This document shows positions 1-10,271 of a stretch of 64,000 nt of DNA, piece by piece; within the stretch, counting starts at the first letter, position 1, and each line of letters starts with the position of its first letter. This stretch comes from Ligilactobacillus animalis KCTC 3501 = DSM 20602 (GTDB lineage: Bacteria > Bacillota > Bacilli > Lactobacillales > Lactobacillaceae): assembly GCF_001434535.1 (NCBI RefSeq), contig NZ_AYYW01000003.1:1-64000 (forward strand), given 5' to 3'. A model generated the notes under the pieces. It had not been told where the DNA came from. It made no database searches and saw nothing but the letters and a program-made list of their open reading frames with translations. Position numbers and translations under genes: made by a program.

Positions 1-70
1 CAAAAGTCTATCACAAATGGCTTTTTATTTTTCTAACTTAATTTTACAAACTGCGAGTTATATAAACTAA

Positions 71-100
71 AAAAGAGTGCCCTAAAAAAGGCACTCTTTT
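71..100 (-). terminator. Terminator closing the rpoA-rplQ transcript
   Basis: An 11-bp perfect stem (AAAAGAGTGCC / GGCACTCTTTT) with an 8-base loop is followed on the minus strand by a run of T. It lies about 180 bases after the rplQ stop, so the transcript carries a long 3' untranslated region. Confidence 0.85.
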
Positions 101-139
101 CATCGTTATTTAAGATTTATACCAAAAAAATGAAGATAA

Positions 140-260
140 TAAAAAAATCACTTTTTATAACGAAGGTTTCACAGATCCAACACCTGCTACTTAGGACTAG
201 ACTCGGTTTTACCCAACATCGTAACGCCCAGTTATCGCTATAAAAGTGACACTAGTAATA
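140..260 (-). ncRNA. Structured 3' UTR RNA after rplQ, candidate L17 downstream element
   Basis: No reading frame is visible between the rplQ stop and the terminator. On the minus strand the segment is closed by a long-range helix pairing bases 239-249 with 148-159 (one bulged base), followed at once by a run of seven T. Between the arms lie shorter inverted repeats, such as TAAC/GTTA near 224-236. A conserved 'L17 downstream element' has been described in the 3' region of rplQ in Lactobacillales; position and taxon fit, but I have not aligned it to the published consensus. Confidence 0.5.
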
Positions 261-281
261 TTCGTCGCTAATAATTAAAAA

Positions 282-665
282 TTAGTCGACCAATTCAAGA
301 ACAGCCATCTTAGCTGCATCGCCGCGGCGTTCGTTCATCTTGATGATACGTGTATAACCGCCGTTACGGCCTTCAAAACGAGGTGCAACTTCTTCAAACA
401 ACTTTTGCAATGCTGTTTGAACAACTGCCTTATCGCCATCTTCTTTAACGTCTGCAACAACATCCATCATGAATGCAGCAGCACGACGACGAGAAGCTAA
501 ATCACCTTTTTTACCCAAAGTGATCATCTTTTCAGCAGTCTTACGTACTTCTTTAGCACGTGTTTCTGTTGTAACGATACGACCGTTAACGATCAAGTCA
601 GTTGTCAAGTTGCGTAACATTGATTTACGGTGTGCGCTTGTGCGACCTAATTTACGGTAAGCCAT
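282..665 (-). CDS. rplQ: 50S ribosomal protein L17
   Basis: Bacterial short-form L17 of 127 residues, part of the large subunit near the peptide exit tunnel. The N-terminus [20 protein letters not shown] is the family signature and the length is normal. It is the last gene of the alpha-type unit, 27 bases after rpoA, with an AGGGAGG-type ribosome binding site before the ATG. Its transcript continues through a structured 3' region to the terminator at 71-100. Confidence 0.97.
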   Translation of the reverse strand: MAYRKLGRTSAHRKSMLRNLTTDLIVNGRIVTTETRAKEVRKTAEKMITLGKKGDLASRRRAAAFMMDVVADVKEDGDKAVVQTALQKLFEEVAPRFEGRNGGYTRIIKMNERRGDAAKMAVLELVD

Positions 666-692
666 GAACAGTTCCCTCCCTTAAATTTTATA

Positions 693-1637
693 TTAGTCAT
701 CATGACGTAATGACAAGCCAAGATCTGCCAATTTAGCCTTAACTTCTTCCAAGGACTTGCGACCAAGGTTACGTACCTTCATCATATCTGCTTCAGACTT
801 GTTAGTCAAAGCTTGCACAGTGTTGATACCAGCACGCTTCAAGCAGTTGTATGAACGTACAGATAAGTCAAGTTCTTCGATTGTCATTTCAAGCATTTTT
901 TCTTTATGTGTTTCTTCTTTTTCGACCATGATCTCAGCATTCTTAGCTTCATCTGTCAAATCAACAAATAATGTCAAATGCTCTGTTAAGATCTTAGCGG
1001 ACAAGCTGATTGCTTCACTTGGTGTGATCGAGCCGTTTGTCCACACGTCTAACGTTAATTTATCATAATCATTTTTTTGACCAACACGTGTTTTTTCTAC
1101 TTGGTAGTTGACACGTTCGATCGGGGTATAAATTGAGTCGATTGGTAAAACGCCAATAGGCATGTCTTCAGCCTTAGCTTTGTTTTCCGTTGCGGAAACA
1201 TAGCCTCGACCCTTGTTAGCAGTCATTCGAGCATGGAACACAGCGCCATCAGCCACAGTACAAATATATTGATCTGGGTTGAGGATTTCTACATCACTGC
1301 TACCTTGAATGTCACCGGCAGTAACTTCTTTTGGCCCAACAACATCAAATTCCAAAGTTTGAGAATCTTCAGAATCAAGTTTAAGTGCGACTTTCTTTAA
1401 GTTCAAAATGATCGCTGTTACATCTTCTAAAACACCTTTTACGGTTGAGAATTCATGTAACACACCATCAATTTGAACATCAGTGATCGCCGCACCTGGT
1501 AAGGAAGAAAGTAAGATACGACGTAAGGAGTTACCTAAAGTTGTACCATAACCACGTTCAAGCGGTTCAACGACGAACTTGCCGTAATCTTGGCCTTCTT
1601 CGATTTTATGAATTTTTGGTTTTTCGAATTCGATCAT
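693..1637 (-). CDS. rpoA: DNA-directed RNA polymerase alpha subunit
   Basis: 314-residue alpha subunit that dimerises to seed RNA polymerase assembly and contacts UP elements and activators. The N-terminal assembly domain covers about residues 1-230, with [19 protein letters not shown] near the start. The C-terminal domain (about 245-314) has the helix-hairpin-helix region with [11 protein letters not shown] and [11 protein letters not shown] place the start at the ATG at 1637: an upstream TTG seven codons earlier overlaps the AAAGGGG ribosome binding site that serves this ATG. It sits between rpsK and rplQ as usual. Confidence 0.97.
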   Translation of the reverse strand: MIEFEKPKIHKIEEGQDYGKFVVEPLERGYGTTLGNSLRRILLSSLPGAAITDVQIDGVLHEFSTVKGVLEDVTAIILNLKKVALKLDSEDSQTLEFDVVGPKEVTAGDIQGSSDVEILNPDQYICTVADGAVFHARMTANKGRGYVSATENKAKAEDMPIGVLPIDSIYTPIERVNYQVEKTRVGQKNDYDKLTLDVWTNGSITPSEAISLSAKILTEHLTLFVDLTDEAKNAEIMVEKEETHKEKMLEMTIEELDLSVRSYNCLKRAGINTVQALTNKSEADMMKVRNLGRKSLEEVKAKLADLGLSLRHDD

Positions 1638-1722
1638 TCTTATCTTTACCCCTTTCAAAACGTTACGTGTAATCTGGTTGAAAACATTATGAGTCTATCC
1701 TCAAAATGAATACTGATCCACA

Positions 1723-2109
1723 TTAAACACGACGGCGTTTTGGAGGACGGCATCCGTTATGAGGAACTGGTGTAACATCCTTGATAGATGTAACTTCAAG
1801 ACCTGTTGTTTGAAGCGCACGAATAGCAGCTTCACGACCAGAACCAGGACCTTTAACTGCAACTTCAACAGTCTTCATGCCATGATCCATTGCACCCTTA
1901 GCTGCTGCTTCAGCGGCCATTTGGGCAGCAAATGGAGTAGACTTACGGGAACCCTTGAAGCCTAAAGAACCTGCTGATGACCATGCTACGGCGTTACCAT
2001 GAACGTCTGTGATCATAACAAGTGTGTTATTGAATGTTGAATGAATATGTGCAACACCGCTTTCGATATTCTTCTTTACACGGCGCTTACGAGACTTTTT
2101 AACTGCCAT
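1723..2109 (-). CDS. rpsK: 30S ribosomal protein S11
   Basis: 128-residue S11 of the small-subunit platform, lining the mRNA exit/E-site region. Family signatures visible are [12 protein letters not shown] near residue 18 and the basic tail with [13 protein letters not shown]. Normal length, ATG start with a GGAGG site, 33 bases after rpsM and about 85 bases before rpoA, the standard Firmicutes order. Confidence 0.97.
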   Translation of the reverse strand: MAVKKSRKRRVKKNIESGVAHIHSTFNNTLVMITDVHGNAVAWSSAGSLGFKGSRKSTPFAAQMAAEAAAKGAMDHGMKTVEVAVKGPGSGREAAIRALQTTGLEVTSIKDVTPVPHNGCRPPKRRRV

Positions 2110-2142
2110 GAAATAGCTAACCTCCTTCTTAGATTATTTAAA

Positions 2143-2508
2143 TTATTTCTTCTTACCTGCAATTGAAACTGCTGGGCCTTTACGTGTACGCGCATTGTTC
2201 TTCGTGTTTTGACCACGAACTGGTAAATGACGACGATGACGTAGACCACGGTAAGAGCCAATTTCGGAAAGACGCTTGATGTTTAAAGAAACTTCACGGC
2301 GAAGGTCACCTTCTACCTTGTAGTTATCAACAACAGCACGGATCTTGTCTTCTTGATCTGCTGTTAAATCGCGAACGCGAACGTCTTCTGAAACACCTGC
2401 TTCAGCTAAGATCTTCTTAGCTGTTGTATTACCGATTCCGTAAATATAAGTTAAGCCGATAACGATACGCTTGTCGCGTGGTAAATCGACACCTGCAATA
2501 CGAGCCAT
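2143..2508 (-). CDS. rpsM: 30S ribosomal protein S13
   Basis: 121-residue S13 of the small-subunit head, which contacts the P-site tRNA and makes the B1 bridge with L5. [19 protein letters not shown] at the N-terminus and [13 protein letters not shown](N)[11 protein letters not shown] in the C-terminal third are diagnostic; the lysine-rich tail ends in AGKKK. Located between rpmJ and rpsK. Confidence 0.97.
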   Translation of the reverse strand: MARIAGVDLPRDKRIVIGLTYIYGIGNTTAKKILAEAGVSEDVRVRDLTADQEDKIRAVVDNYKVEGDLRREVSLNIKRLSEIGSYRGLRHRRHLPVRGQNTKNNARTRKGPAVSIAGKKK

Positions 2509-2533
2509 TACAATTACACCTCCTGATTAATTA

Positions 2534-2647
2534 TTATCCTTGACGTTGTTTGTGCTTTGGATTATCGCAAATAACCATAACGCGACCTTTGCGTTTGATA
2601 ACTTTGCAATGTTCGCACATTGGTTTAACTGATGGTCTTACTTTCAT
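2534..2647 (-). CDS. rpmJ: 50S ribosomal protein L36
   Basis: A 37-residue gene too short for most gene callers. The protein begins [20 protein letters not shown] and ends near KHKQRQG, with C11, C14, C27 and H32 in the positions of the zinc-binding C+ form of L36. The ATG follows a GGAGG site. The order infA-rpmJ-rpsM is the conserved one. Having the zinc form, like the zinc-type S14 in this window, does not by itself exclude a zinc-independent copy elsewhere. Confidence 0.96.
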   Translation of the reverse strand: MKVRPSVKPMCEHCKVIKRKGRVMVICDNPKHKQRQG

Positions 2648-2681
2648 GAATTATACCTCCTAAATATTTTTGAAGTACAAT

Positions 2682-2900
2682 CTATTTAAAGCGATAGGTA
2701 ATGCGACCCTTAGTCAAATCATAAGGGGACATTTCAACAGTAACCTTGTCTCCTGGTAAAATACGAATATAATGCATGCGGATCTTACCGGAAACGTGAG
2801 CTAAAATCTCATGTCCATTTTCAAGTTCAACTTTGAACATCGCATTTGGCAACGTTTCTTTGATCGTACCCTCAATTTCAATCACATCATCTTTCGCCAC
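2682..2900 (-). CDS. infA: Translation initiation factor IF-1
   Basis: 72-residue IF-1, a single S1-like OB fold that binds the A site of the 30S subunit during initiation. Visible family sequence: [19 protein letters not shown] and the C-terminal [12 protein letters not shown]. The start codon is GTG, preceded by a strong AAGGAGG site. It is the first short gene after a 217-base gap that holds its own promoter (3040-3068). Confidence 0.97.
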   Translation of the reverse strand: MAKDDVIEIEGTIKETLPNAMFKVELENGHEILAHVSGKIRMHYIRILPGDKVTVEMSPYDLTKGRITYRFK

Positions 2901-3039
2901 GCAAAAGTACCTCCTTAAATTGGTTTTAAAACTTTACACGTAAAAATGTGAGAAGCTTTTTATGGAGTCCCACCTTTTTCCGCAAGTTCTGTTTGCTCAA
3001 AATGGCAAACTGAGCCTATTGAAAAGATAAACCTGAATT

Positions 3040-3068
3040 ATCATATCATAGTGTCAAGCTGGATGCAA
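3040..3068 (-). promoter_or_regulatory. Candidate promoter for infA-rpmJ-rpsM-rpsK-rpoA-rplQ
   Basis: On the minus strand a TTGCAT -35 box (3063-3068) and a TATGAT -10 box (3040-3045) are separated by 17 bases. The 5' leader before infA then runs about 130 bases and contains a GTTTGC/GCAAAC hairpin near 2990-3010. This would let the infA-rplQ group be transcribed apart from adk. Confidence 0.5.
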
Positions 3069-3117
3069 GCACTATTTTAAAAAAATGACAATCCAGGTGT
3101 ATCTTTTTTATTTGATT

Positions 3118-3798
<681 letters not shown>

Positions 3799-3858
3799 TC
3801 AAGATTACGTTTTGAACTTTCCCGTTTTATATAACCACAAATACATCGTGATCACCAA

Positions 3859-3904
3859 GGTATGCTCCATACCCAGCTCGGTTTAAACGTCCATATTGAT
3901 TATA
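3859..3904 (-). promoter_or_regulatory. Extended -10 promoter and leader hairpin of adk
   Basis: The minus strand reads TGGTATAAT, an extended -10 element, with TATAAT at 3899-3904 and no clear -35 box. The resulting leader of about 115 bases contains a hairpin GGTATGGAGCATACC at 3859-3873. It lies just downstream of the secY terminator. Confidence 0.5.
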
Positions 3905-3962
3905 CCACTAAATAGCCGTAAAAATAAGGACTTACCTGCGCTAAAATGCATTCATACTCTAT

Positions 3963-4003
3963 ATAAAAAACAACAAGCAAAGTTGAGCAACTTTGCTTGT
4001 TGT
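3963..4003 (-). terminator. Strong terminator between secY and adk
   Basis: A 15-bp stem (ACAACAAGCAAAGTT pairing across a short loop, 3970-3984 with 3989-4003) is followed on the minus strand by TTTTTT. It starts 14 bases after the secY stop and ends the rpsJ-secY operon. Confidence 0.9.
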
Positions 4004-4016
4004 CAATGGCAGTTCA

Positions 4017-5309
4017 TTATTTTCTGATAAAACCGATATATTCACGTTTCATCATCATACCGTTCAATTGACGCATTGTTTCAAGAGTTACCCCTACAAC
4101 GATCAAAAGACTAGTACCACCTAGACCGATCGATTCATTCAAGCCCCAAACAGCCGAAGCTACTAATGGGATCAATGAAACGAGCCCTAGGAAAAGTGAA
4201 CCTACTGAGCTCAAACGCATCAATAAGCTTGAAACATACTTTTGTGTTTCACGCCCTGGCCAAACAGAAGGAATATAGCTTCCTTGTTTTTGCAAGTTTT
4301 CAGCCAATTTTTCAGGGTTAACTTGCACAAAGGCATAGAAGAACGTGAAGACAACAATAAGCACTGTATACAAGATCATACCTGGTACAGTTTGCATATT
4401 GAACAATTTGCTCATAATGATGTACCAATTATCTTCCGAGTGATTTTGTGTAAATAACATCAAGATCGTTTGCGGAGTTGCGATAAATGAGCTAGCAAAG
4501 ATAACTGGGATAACCCCAGCAACGTTCACTTTCAATGGTAAATATGAACTCTCTGAAGCACCTGCGAGGCGTCTTGTATATTGGATCGGAATCTTATAGT
4601 TAGCTTGTTGAACATAAGTCACGAATGTAACGATCGCCAAGATAGCTAATAATAAGATGACAATATATAAGATCGGTTGCCACAAGTCTGAGGCACCTTG
4701 GAATTCTTCAACAAATACCTGACGAATACCATCTGGAACACGGGCGATGATACCCGCCATAATGATCATTGAGATCCCATTACCGATACCACGATCAGTG
4801 ATCATATCACCTAACCAAGTCGTAAACATCGTACCACCAGTCAAGATCAACCCGATACTGATGTATGTTTGTGGACTTGGATCTTTCACCAAGTTCAAAC
4901 TACTCATATAGTTGAACCCAGCTGTAATCCCGATTGATTGTATAAACGCGAGCACAATGGTCAGATATCTAGTCCACTGATTTAACTTGCGCCGTCCGAC
5001 TTCACCTTGTTTACTCCATTCAACAAATCGTGGAACAATGTCCATTTGTAATAACTGAACAACGATCTGAGCGGTAATATATGGAGAAACACCCATTGCT
5101 AAAATGGAATAGTTAGTCAAACCGCCACCGCTAAAAGTGTTCAAGATACTAATTAACCCTGAAGACGCAACACTATTCAATGCTTTAGCGTTGATCCCAG
5201 GGACAGTGATATACGTGCCTAAGCGAAATACAACCAAGACACCTAAGGTAAATAAGATTTTATTGCGAATCTCTTTTACAGCAAAGGCGTACTTTAGTGT
5301 CTTAAGCAT
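4017..5309 (-). CDS. secY: Protein translocase subunit SecY
   Basis: 430-residue channel-forming subunit of the Sec translocon in the cytoplasmic membrane, with about ten predicted membrane segments. Recognisable features are the N-terminal MLKTLKYAFAVKEIRNKILFT, the plug-region sequence SGGGLTNYSILAMG near residues 60-73, and a C-terminal cytoplasmic tail with MKREYIGFIRK. It starts with ATG three bases after rplO, with AGAGGTGA as ribosome binding site, and ends the S10-spc operon. Confidence 0.97.
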   Translation of the reverse strand: MLKTLKYAFAVKEIRNKILFTLGVLVVFRLGTYITVPGINAKALNSVASSGLISILNTFSGGGLTNYSILAMGVSPYITAQIVVQLLQMDIVPRFVEWSKQGEVGRRKLNQWTRYLTIVLAFIQSIGITAGFNYMSSLNLVKDPSPQTYISIGLILTGGTMFTTWLGDMITDRGIGNGISMIIMAGIIARVPDGIRQVFVEEFQGASDLWQPILYIVILLLAILAIVTFVTYVQQANYKIPIQYTRRLAGASESSYLPLKVNVAGVIPVIFASSFIATPQTILMLFTQNHSEDNWYIIMSKLFNMQTVPGMILYTVLIVVFTFFYAFVQVNPEKLAENLQKQGSYIPSVWPGRETQKYVSSLLMRLSSVGSLFLGLVSLIPLVASAVWGLNESIGLGGTSLLIVVGVTLETMRQLNGMMMKREYIGFIRK

Positions 5310-5312
5310 GTA

Positions 5313-5747
5313 TTACATCACCTCTGCTTGACCGCCTGCTGCTTCGATAGCTGCTTTAGCACTGGCAGAGAACTTATTAGCTTTAACAGTTAATTTCTTG
5401 TTCAATTCACCATTACCTAAAACTTTAACGCCATCTTTTTCATTCTTAACGATACCAGCTTCCACCATCAATGCTGGTGTTACTTCTGCACCGTCTTCGA
5501 ATTTGTTTAAAGTTTCTAAGTTTACAATAGCATATTCCTTGCGGTTGATGTTATTGAAACCACGTTTTGGCATACGACGGAACAATGGCATTTGTCCACC
5601 TTCAAAGCCCAAACGTACTTTACTACGAGCCTTTTGACCTTTTTGGCCACGACCTGCAGTTTTACCGTTACCGGATGAAGTACCACGACCTACGCGGTTA
5701 CGTACTTGGCGTGAGCCTTCAGCTGGCTTTAATTCATGTAATTTCAT
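5313..5747 (-). CDS. rplO: 50S ribosomal protein L15
   Basis: 144-residue L15, a late-assembling large-subunit protein. [14 protein letters not shown] and the glycine/arginine-rich segment [20 protein letters not shown] are diagnostic. I start it at ATG 5747: an in-frame GTG four codons upstream overlaps the GGAGGTG ribosome binding site itself. It is followed by secY. Confidence 0.96.
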   Translation of the reverse strand: MKLHELKPAEGSRQVRNRVGRGTSSGNGKTAGRGQKGQKARSKVRLGFEGGQMPLFRRMPKRGFNNINRKEYAIVNLETLNKFEDGAEVTPALMVEAGIVKNEKDGVKVLGNGELNKKLTVKANKFSASAKAAIEAAGGQAEVM

Positions 5748-5782
5748 TAGGGTTGGCACCTCCTTATTTATCTAAATAATAA

Positions 5783-5965
5783 TTATTTAGCCAATTCAAC
5801 GTCCACTAAATGATTGATCTTGCGAATAGCACCGCGCATTGCAGCGTTGTCAGGAACGACAACAGAGCTGTTTACACGTCCAAGGCCTAAGCCCTTAACG
5901 ATTTCGCGTTGATTTTGAGGACGTCCGATGACAGAACGAACTAAAGTAACTTTTAAGTTAGCCAT
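5783..5965 (-). CDS. rpmD: 50S ribosomal protein L30
   Basis: 60-residue bacterial L30 with the typical [22 protein letters not shown]-terminal half (conserved S-x-IGR and GLGL). ATG start with AAGGAGG, 16 bases after rpsE and upstream of rplO. Confidence 0.95.
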   Translation of the reverse strand: MANLKVTLVRSVIGRPQNQREIVKGLGLGRVNSSVVVPDNAAMRGAIRKINHLVDVELAK

Positions 5966-5981
5966 GAATTTGTCCTCCTTA

Positions 5982-6482
5982 TTACTCTGCTAAGTGTTGA
6001 ACAGAAACGCCACGTAAAGCAGCAACTTCTTCAGCACTCTTCATGTTAGCTAAACCATCCATTGTTGCACGAACAACGTTGATTGGTGTGTTGGAGCCTA
6101 ATGATTTACTTGTAACATCAGCAACTCCGGCGAGTTCCATAACGGCACGAACAGCACCGCCAGCAGCAACCCCAGAACCAGCTTCAGCTGGCTTAAGTAA
6201 AATACGACTACCGCTGTATTGACCGAGAACTTCGTGAGGAAGTGTTGTTCCGACCATTGGAACTTTAACTAAGTTCTTACGAGCAGCATCAACAGCCTTA
6301 CGGATAGCTTCTGGAACTTCTTGAGCTTTACCTGTACCGAAGCCCACGTGGCCATTATGGTCACCGACGATTACTAAAGCAGCAAAGCGAAGACGACGTC
6401 CACCTTTAACAACTTTAGTGATGCGGTTGATCGCAACAACGCGATCTTCTAAATCTAATTGAGCTGGATCAATAAAAGTCAT
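5982..6482 (-). CDS. rpsE: 30S ribosomal protein S5
   Basis: 166-residue S5, involved in decoding accuracy and mRNA entry. The N-terminal dsRBD-like domain contains [18 protein letters not shown] (about 25-42), whose KGGR loop is the spectinomycin-resistance hot spot and looks wild type. The C-terminal domain carries [15 protein letters not shown] and [15 protein letters not shown] start with GGAGG. Confidence 0.97.
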   Translation of the reverse strand: MTFIDPAQLDLEDRVVAINRITKVVKGGRRLRFAALVIVGDHNGHVGFGTGKAQEVPEAIRKAVDAARKNLVKVPMVGTTLPHEVLGQYSGSRILLKPAEAGSGVAAGGAVRAVMELAGVADVTSKSLGSNTPINVVRATMDGLANMKSAEEVAALRGVSVQHLAE

Positions 6483-6503
6483 AAACGTTATTTCCTCCTT
6501 TTC

Positions 6504-6860
6504 CTAAAAGTCTAAGCCGTTTTCGCGAGCAGCTTCAGCCAAAGCTTGCACACGACCATGATAAAGGTATCCGCCACGGTCAAATACAACTTCTTTGATA
6601 CCCTTGTCTGCAGCACGTTTAGCCACTAATTCACCAACAGCACTTGCTTGAGCTGTCTTTGTACCAGCGCTAACTTCACTGTCTAAAGTAGAGGCACTGA
6701 CCAGCGTCACACCCGCTACGTCATCAATAACTTGAGCGTAGATGTTTTTGTTTGAACGATAAACATTTAAGCGTGGGCACTCAGCAGTACCAGAGATCTT
6801 ACCACGAACACGTGTATGGCGCTTTTGACGCGTCTTATTCTTATCTGGTTTTGAAATCAC
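6504..6860 (-). CDS. rplR: 50S ribosomal protein L18
   Basis: 118-residue L18, which binds 5S rRNA in the central protuberance together with L5. Signatures: [18 protein letters not shown] near the N-terminus and [20 protein letters not shown] at the C-terminus. The gene uses GTG at 6860: a GTG three codons upstream is embedded in the AGAGGTG ribosome binding site, while 6860 has a six-base spacing and gives the usual MISKPDKNK start. Confidence 0.95.
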   Translation of the reverse strand: MISKPDKNKTRQKRHTRVRGKISGTAECPRLNVYRSNKNIYAQVIDDVAGVTLVSASTLDSEVSAGTKTAQASAVGELVAKRAADKGIKEVVFDRGGYLYHGRVQALAEAARENGLDF

Positions 6861-6906
6861 TTTTTTCACCTCTTAGTTTTATTTAACAGCAGATCATGCT
6901 GCAAGA

Positions 6907-7443
6907 TTATTTACCAGTCTTACCTTCCTTACGACGTACATATTCGCCAACGTAACGAATACCTTTGCCTTTGTAAGGTTCTGGTGCACGAGTTGCACGA
7001 ATGCGAGCAGCGCAATCGCCAACGTCTTCTTTGTTGATACCAGAAACGATAATTGATGTAGCTGATGGAGTTTCAAATTTGATTCCATCTTCTTCTTCAA
7101 ATTCAACAGGGTGAGAGTAGCCCACGTTTAACACGAGCTTCTTACCTTGCATTTGAGCACGGTAACCAACACCACGAAGTTCAAGTTCTTTCTTGTAACC
7201 TTCTGTTACACCAACTACCATGTTGTGGAAGTTAGCACGGGTTGTACCATGCATTGCTTTAGCTTTTTTATCATCGCTTGAACGTTCAAATGTTGCAACG
7301 TTACCATCGATGTTGATCTTGATAAGATCAGAGAATTCACGAGTTAATTCACCCTTAGGACCTTTTACAGTCACAACGTTTCCGTCTTGTTTTACTTCAA
7401 CGCCTTCAGGTAATTCAACTGCCTTATAACCAATACGACTCAC
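6907..7443 (-). CDS. rplF: 50S ribosomal protein L6
   Basis: 178-residue L6 with two repeats, near the sarcin-ricin loop and the GTPase-associated centre. N-terminal [17 protein letters not shown] and the C-terminal [22 protein letters not shown] are diagnostic. It begins with GTG after GGAGGTG. Confidence 0.97.
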   Translation of the reverse strand: MSRIGYKAVELPEGVEVKQDGNVVTVKGPKGELTREFSDLIKINIDGNVATFERSSDDKKAKAMHGTTRANFHNMVVGVTEGYKKELELRGVGYRAQMQGKKLVLNVGYSHPVEFEEEDGIKFETPSATSIIVSGINKEDVGDCAARIRATRAPEPYKGKGIRYVGEYVRRKEGKTGK

Positions 7444-7474
7444 GAGATGGACACCTCCTTTTGAACTTTATATA

Positions 7475-7873
7475 TTACCAAACGTAAGCGACTACTTCGC
7501 CACCGATTTTCTTAGCGCGAGCATCTTTATCTGTCATAACACCTTCAGATGTTGACACGATAGCGATACCTAAACCGTTAAGAACCTTAGGCACTTCGTC
7601 AGCTTTAACGTATGAGCGTAAACCTGGTTTTGAGATACGACGGATACCAGAGATAACGCGTTCGTTGTTTTTACCGTATTTCAAGAATACACGGATGATA
7701 CCTTGCTTGTCATCTTCGATGTATTCTACATCACGAACAAATCCTTCGTTCTTAAGGATTTCAGCGATGTTTTTCTTCATTTTTGAAGCAGGAACTTCTA
7801 CAGATTCATGCTTGACCATGTTAGCATTACGAATACGTGTCAAGAAGTCTGCAATAGGATCTGTCATTGCCAT
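7475..7873 (-). CDS. rpsH: 30S ribosomal protein S8
   Basis: 132-residue S8, a primary 16S rRNA binder; in several bacteria it also represses the spc operon. [15 protein letters not shown] at the N-terminus and the C-terminal GGEVVAYVW (family [13 protein letters not shown]-like region visible as [19 protein letters not shown]) identify it. ATG at 7873 is seven bases after GGAGG. Confidence 0.97.
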   Translation of the reverse strand: MAMTDPIADFLTRIRNANMVKHESVEVPASKMKKNIAEILKNEGFVRDVEYIEDDKQGIIRVFLKYGKNNERVISGIRRISKPGLRSYVKADEVPKVLNGLGIAIVSTSEGVMTDKDARAKKIGGEVVAYVW

Positions 7874-7904
7874 GTTATTGCCTCCTTTTCCTTGTTAATA
7901 TGGA

Positions 7905-8090
7905 CTACCAGCTAGCCTTTTTCATGCCAGGGATTTGACCCTTATGAGCAAGTTCTCGCAGGCAAACACGGCATAACTTAAATTTACGATATACAGAATG
8001 AGGACGACCGCAACGTTCGCAACGTGTGTATTCTTGTGTTGAGAACTTAGCTGGGCGCTTATTCTTTGCTACTTGTGACTTTTTAGCCAA
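7905..8090 (-). CDS. rpsN: 30S ribosomal protein S14, zinc type
   Basis: 61-residue S14 of the short zinc-binding type: C24, C27, C40 and C43 form the CxxC...CxxC ribbon. It sits between rplE and rpsH, the canonical place for this form. The protein is part of the 30S head. Confidence 0.97.
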   Translation of the reverse strand: MAKKSQVAKNKRPAKFSTQEYTRCERCGRPHSVYRKFKLCRVCLRELAHKGQIPGMKKASW

Positions 8091-8102
8091 TGTGAAACCC
8101 CC

Positions 8103-8645
8103 TTATTTAGCGAATGGCATTCCAAGTTGTGTCAAAAGTTCTTTGGATTCTTCGTCTGTGTTAGCAGTTGTAACGATAACGATATCCATACCACGAACCT
8201 TGTTAACATTATCAAAATCAATTTCAGGGAAGATCAATTGTTCGCGTACGCCCAATGTGTAGTTCCCGCGGCCATCAAATGCACGCTTGCTTACACCATG
8301 GAAGTCACGCACACGAGGCAATGAAACTGAAACTAATTTGTCCAAAAATTCGTACATACGTTGTCCACGTAAGGTAACCTTGGCACCGATTGCCATACCT
8401 TCACGTAAACGGAAGCCAGCGATAGATTTCTTAGCGCGGGTAATAACTGGTTTTTGACCAGAGATAAGCGTAAGTTCTTCCACAGCTTCATCCAAATTTT
8501 TAGCATTGCTTACAGCATCACCAACACCCATGTTGATAACGATCTTATCAACCTTAGGTGCTTGCATGATTGATGAGTAGTTGAATTTTTCCATCAAGGA
8601 TGGAACGATTTCATTAGTATATTTTTCTTTTAAACGGTTAACCAT
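8103..8645 (-). CDS. rplE: 50S ribosomal protein L5
   Basis: 180-residue L5, binding 5S rRNA in the central protuberance and contacting the P-site tRNA. Recognisable segments are [40 protein letters not shown] and the C-terminal [23 protein letters not shown] start; 24 bases after rplX. Confidence 0.97.
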   Translation of the reverse strand: MVNRLKEKYTNEIVPSLMEKFNYSSIMQAPKVDKIVINMGVGDAVSNAKNLDEAVEELTLISGQKPVITRAKKSIAGFRLREGMAIGAKVTLRGQRMYEFLDKLVSVSLPRVRDFHGVSKRAFDGRGNYTLGVREQLIFPEIDFDNVNKVRGMDIVIVTTANTDEESKELLTQLGMPFAK

Positions 8646-8669
8646 GAAGAAAGTATCCTCCTTTCTCGA

Positions 8670-8891
8670 CTATTCACTAATTTTTTTAACGTTAGAAACA
8701 TGAATTGGTGCTTCCATTTCAACGATCCCACCGTTTGGGTTTGCGTTGTTAGGTTTTTGATGCTTCTTAACGATGTTTACACCTTTTACGATCACACGAT
8801 CATTTGCTGGGAAAGCCTTGATAACAACGCCTTCTTTACCTTTGTCCTTACCAGCGATAACTTTAACTTTGTCATTGCTCTTGATGAACAT
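8670..8891 (-). CDS. rplX: 50S ribosomal protein L24, short form
   Basis: 73-residue L24, an assembly initiator of the large subunit, with the KOW motif [14 protein letters not shown] at residues 8-21 and [12 protein letters not shown] at the end. The B. subtilis protein is about 103 residues, so roughly the last 30 residues are absent here; a short form may be normal in relatives. Start at ATG 8891: the upstream in-frame TTG overlaps the AAGGAGGTG site. Confidence 0.94.
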   Translation of the reverse strand: MFIKSNDKVKVIAGKDKGKEGVVIKAFPANDRVIVKGVNIVKKHQKPNNANPNGGIVEMEAPIHVSNVKKISE

Positions 8892-8926
8892 TTTCTCTGC
8901 GCACCTCCTTGCCAAATAGACGGATA

Positions 8927-9295
8927 TTATAATACTTCAGGTGCTAAGGAAACGATCTTCATGAAGTTTCCGTCACGTAATTCACGTGCAACAGGTCCGA
9001 AAATACGTGTACCCTTAGGTGACTTGTCATCACCGATGATAACAGCAGCATTTTCATCGAACTTGATGTATGAACCGTCAGCACGGTGTGCACCAGATTT
9101 TGTACGAACAACAACAGCCTTGACAACATCGCCTTTTTTGACAACGCCACCTGGTGTTGCTTGTTTAACAGTAGCAACAATAATGTCACCGATATTAGCA
9201 GTCTTCACACGGGAACCACCCAAAATCTTGATAACCAAGATTTCGCGGGCACCGGAGTTATCAGCGACTTTCAAACGACTCTCTTGTTGGATCAC
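8927..9295 (-). CDS. rplN: 50S ribosomal protein L14
   Basis: 122-residue L14 at the subunit interface (bridges B5 and B8). [19 protein letters not shown] and the C-terminal [22 protein letters not shown](L) are the family ends. Initiates at GTG, eight bases after AGGAGGT. Confidence 0.97.
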   Translation of the reverse strand: MIQQESRLKVADNSGAREILVIKILGGSRVKTANIGDIIVATVKQATPGGVVKKGDVVKAVVVRTKSGAHRADGSYIKFDENAAVIIGDDKSPKGTRIFGPVARELRDGNFMKIVSLAPEVL

Positions 9296-9359
9296 AGTAT
9301 GTGACCTCCTTTCGCTATTAGATAGATCAGAATACGAATGCTTTGTTAGTTATCGAAAA

Positions 9360-9626
9360 TTAGATAATAACTGCTTTTTCAACGATTTCTAATAAACGGA
9401 AACGTTTTGTAGCTGACAACGGACGTGTTTCCATGATCTTAACAATGTCGCCAACTTTTGCTTCATTGTTTTCGTCATGTGCCTTGTATTTCTTTGAATA
9501 CTTAACACGTTTGCCGTAAACTTTATCGTTCACGTAAGTTTCAACAACAACAGTGATTGTTTTTTCCATTTTGTCAGAAACGACACGTCCTTGATAGACT
9601 TTGCGTTGGTTACGAGCTTCACTCAT
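9360..9626 (-). CDS. rpsQ: 30S ribosomal protein S17
   Basis: 88-residue S17, a primary 16S rRNA binder with an OB fold. [19 protein letters not shown] near residue 8 and the [11 protein letters not shown] and [13 protein letters not shown] segments are diagnostic. ATG with GGAGG, downstream of rpmC. Confidence 0.97.
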   Translation of the reverse strand: MSEARNQRKVYQGRVVSDKMEKTITVVVETYVNDKVYGKRVKYSKKYKAHDENNEAKVGDIVKIMETRPLSATKRFRLLEIVEKAVII

Positions 9627-9652
9627 GCGCGATTAGCCTCCTTTTCGTATTC

Positions 9653-9847
9653 TTATTTGTTCAATTCTTGTTGACGCAACGCAGTCTTGATGCGTGCGAT
9701 CGTTTTACGAACTTCTTTCAAGCGTGCGGTGTTTTCTAATTGACCGGTAGCTAATTGGAAGCGTAAGTTAAATAATTCTTCTTTGAATTGCTTTTCTTTT
9801 TCGAGCATTTCAGCAGTGGTTAATTCATTAATTTCATTAATCTTCAT
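9653..9847 (-). CDS. rpmC: 50S ribosomal protein L29
   Basis: 64-residue L29, a two-helix protein at the polypeptide exit that helps form the SRP/trigger factor docking site. Signature: [19 protein letters not shown]-like segment followed by [17 protein letters not shown] start it at ATG 9847, served by AGGTGG, which makes it overlap the end of rplP by 11 bases; the upstream in-frame GTG lies inside that ribosome binding site. Confidence 0.95.
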   Translation of the reverse strand: MKINEINELTTAEMLEKEKQFKEELFNLRFQLATGQLENTARLKEVRKTIARIKTALRQQELNK

Positions 9848-10268
9848 TTGATTCGCCACCTACCTCACGTTTTACAAACTTAGTCTTGACTGGGAGTTTG
9901 TGGGAAGCTAAACGCAATGCTTCACGAGCAACTTCTTCAGAAACACCACCAATTTCAAACATGACCTTGCCACGTTTTACAGGAGCTACCCAGCCTTCTG
10001 GAGCACCTTTACCGGAACCCATACGAACACCAATAGCCTTAGCTGTGTAGGACTTGTGAGGGAAAATCTTGATCCAAACTTTCCCACCACGCTTCATGTA
10101 ACGAGTCATAGCAATACGAGCAGCTTCGATTTGACGGTTTGTGATCCAATGTGAATCAGTAGCTTGTAAACCGAATTCGCCGAATGTTACTTCCTTACCG
10201 CCTTTTGCTTCACCACGCATTTTACCGCGGAATTCACGACGGTGCTTTACACGTTTTGGTACTAACAT
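9837..10268 (-). CDS. rplP: 50S ribosomal protein L16
   Basis: 143-residue L16 near the peptidyl-transferase centre and A-site t[22 protein letters not shown] at the start, and [19 protein letters not shown] and [17 protein letters not shown] inside, identify it. It overlaps rpmC by 11 bases. Confidence 0.97.
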   Translation of the reverse strand: MLVPKRVKHRREFRGKMRGEAKGGKEVTFGEFGLQATDSHWITNRQIEAARIAMTRYMKRGGKVWIKIFPHKSYTAKAIGVRMGSGKGAPEGWVAPVKRGKVMFEIGGVSEEVAREALRLASHKLPVKTKFVKREVGGESNED

Positions 10269-10271
10269 AGA

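Noticed and set aside
8700-9392. A 230-codon open frame on the plus strand across rplX and rplN
   Set aside because: It is antisense to two conserved ribosomal protein genes, lacks a ribosome binding site and has the composition of a shadow frame.
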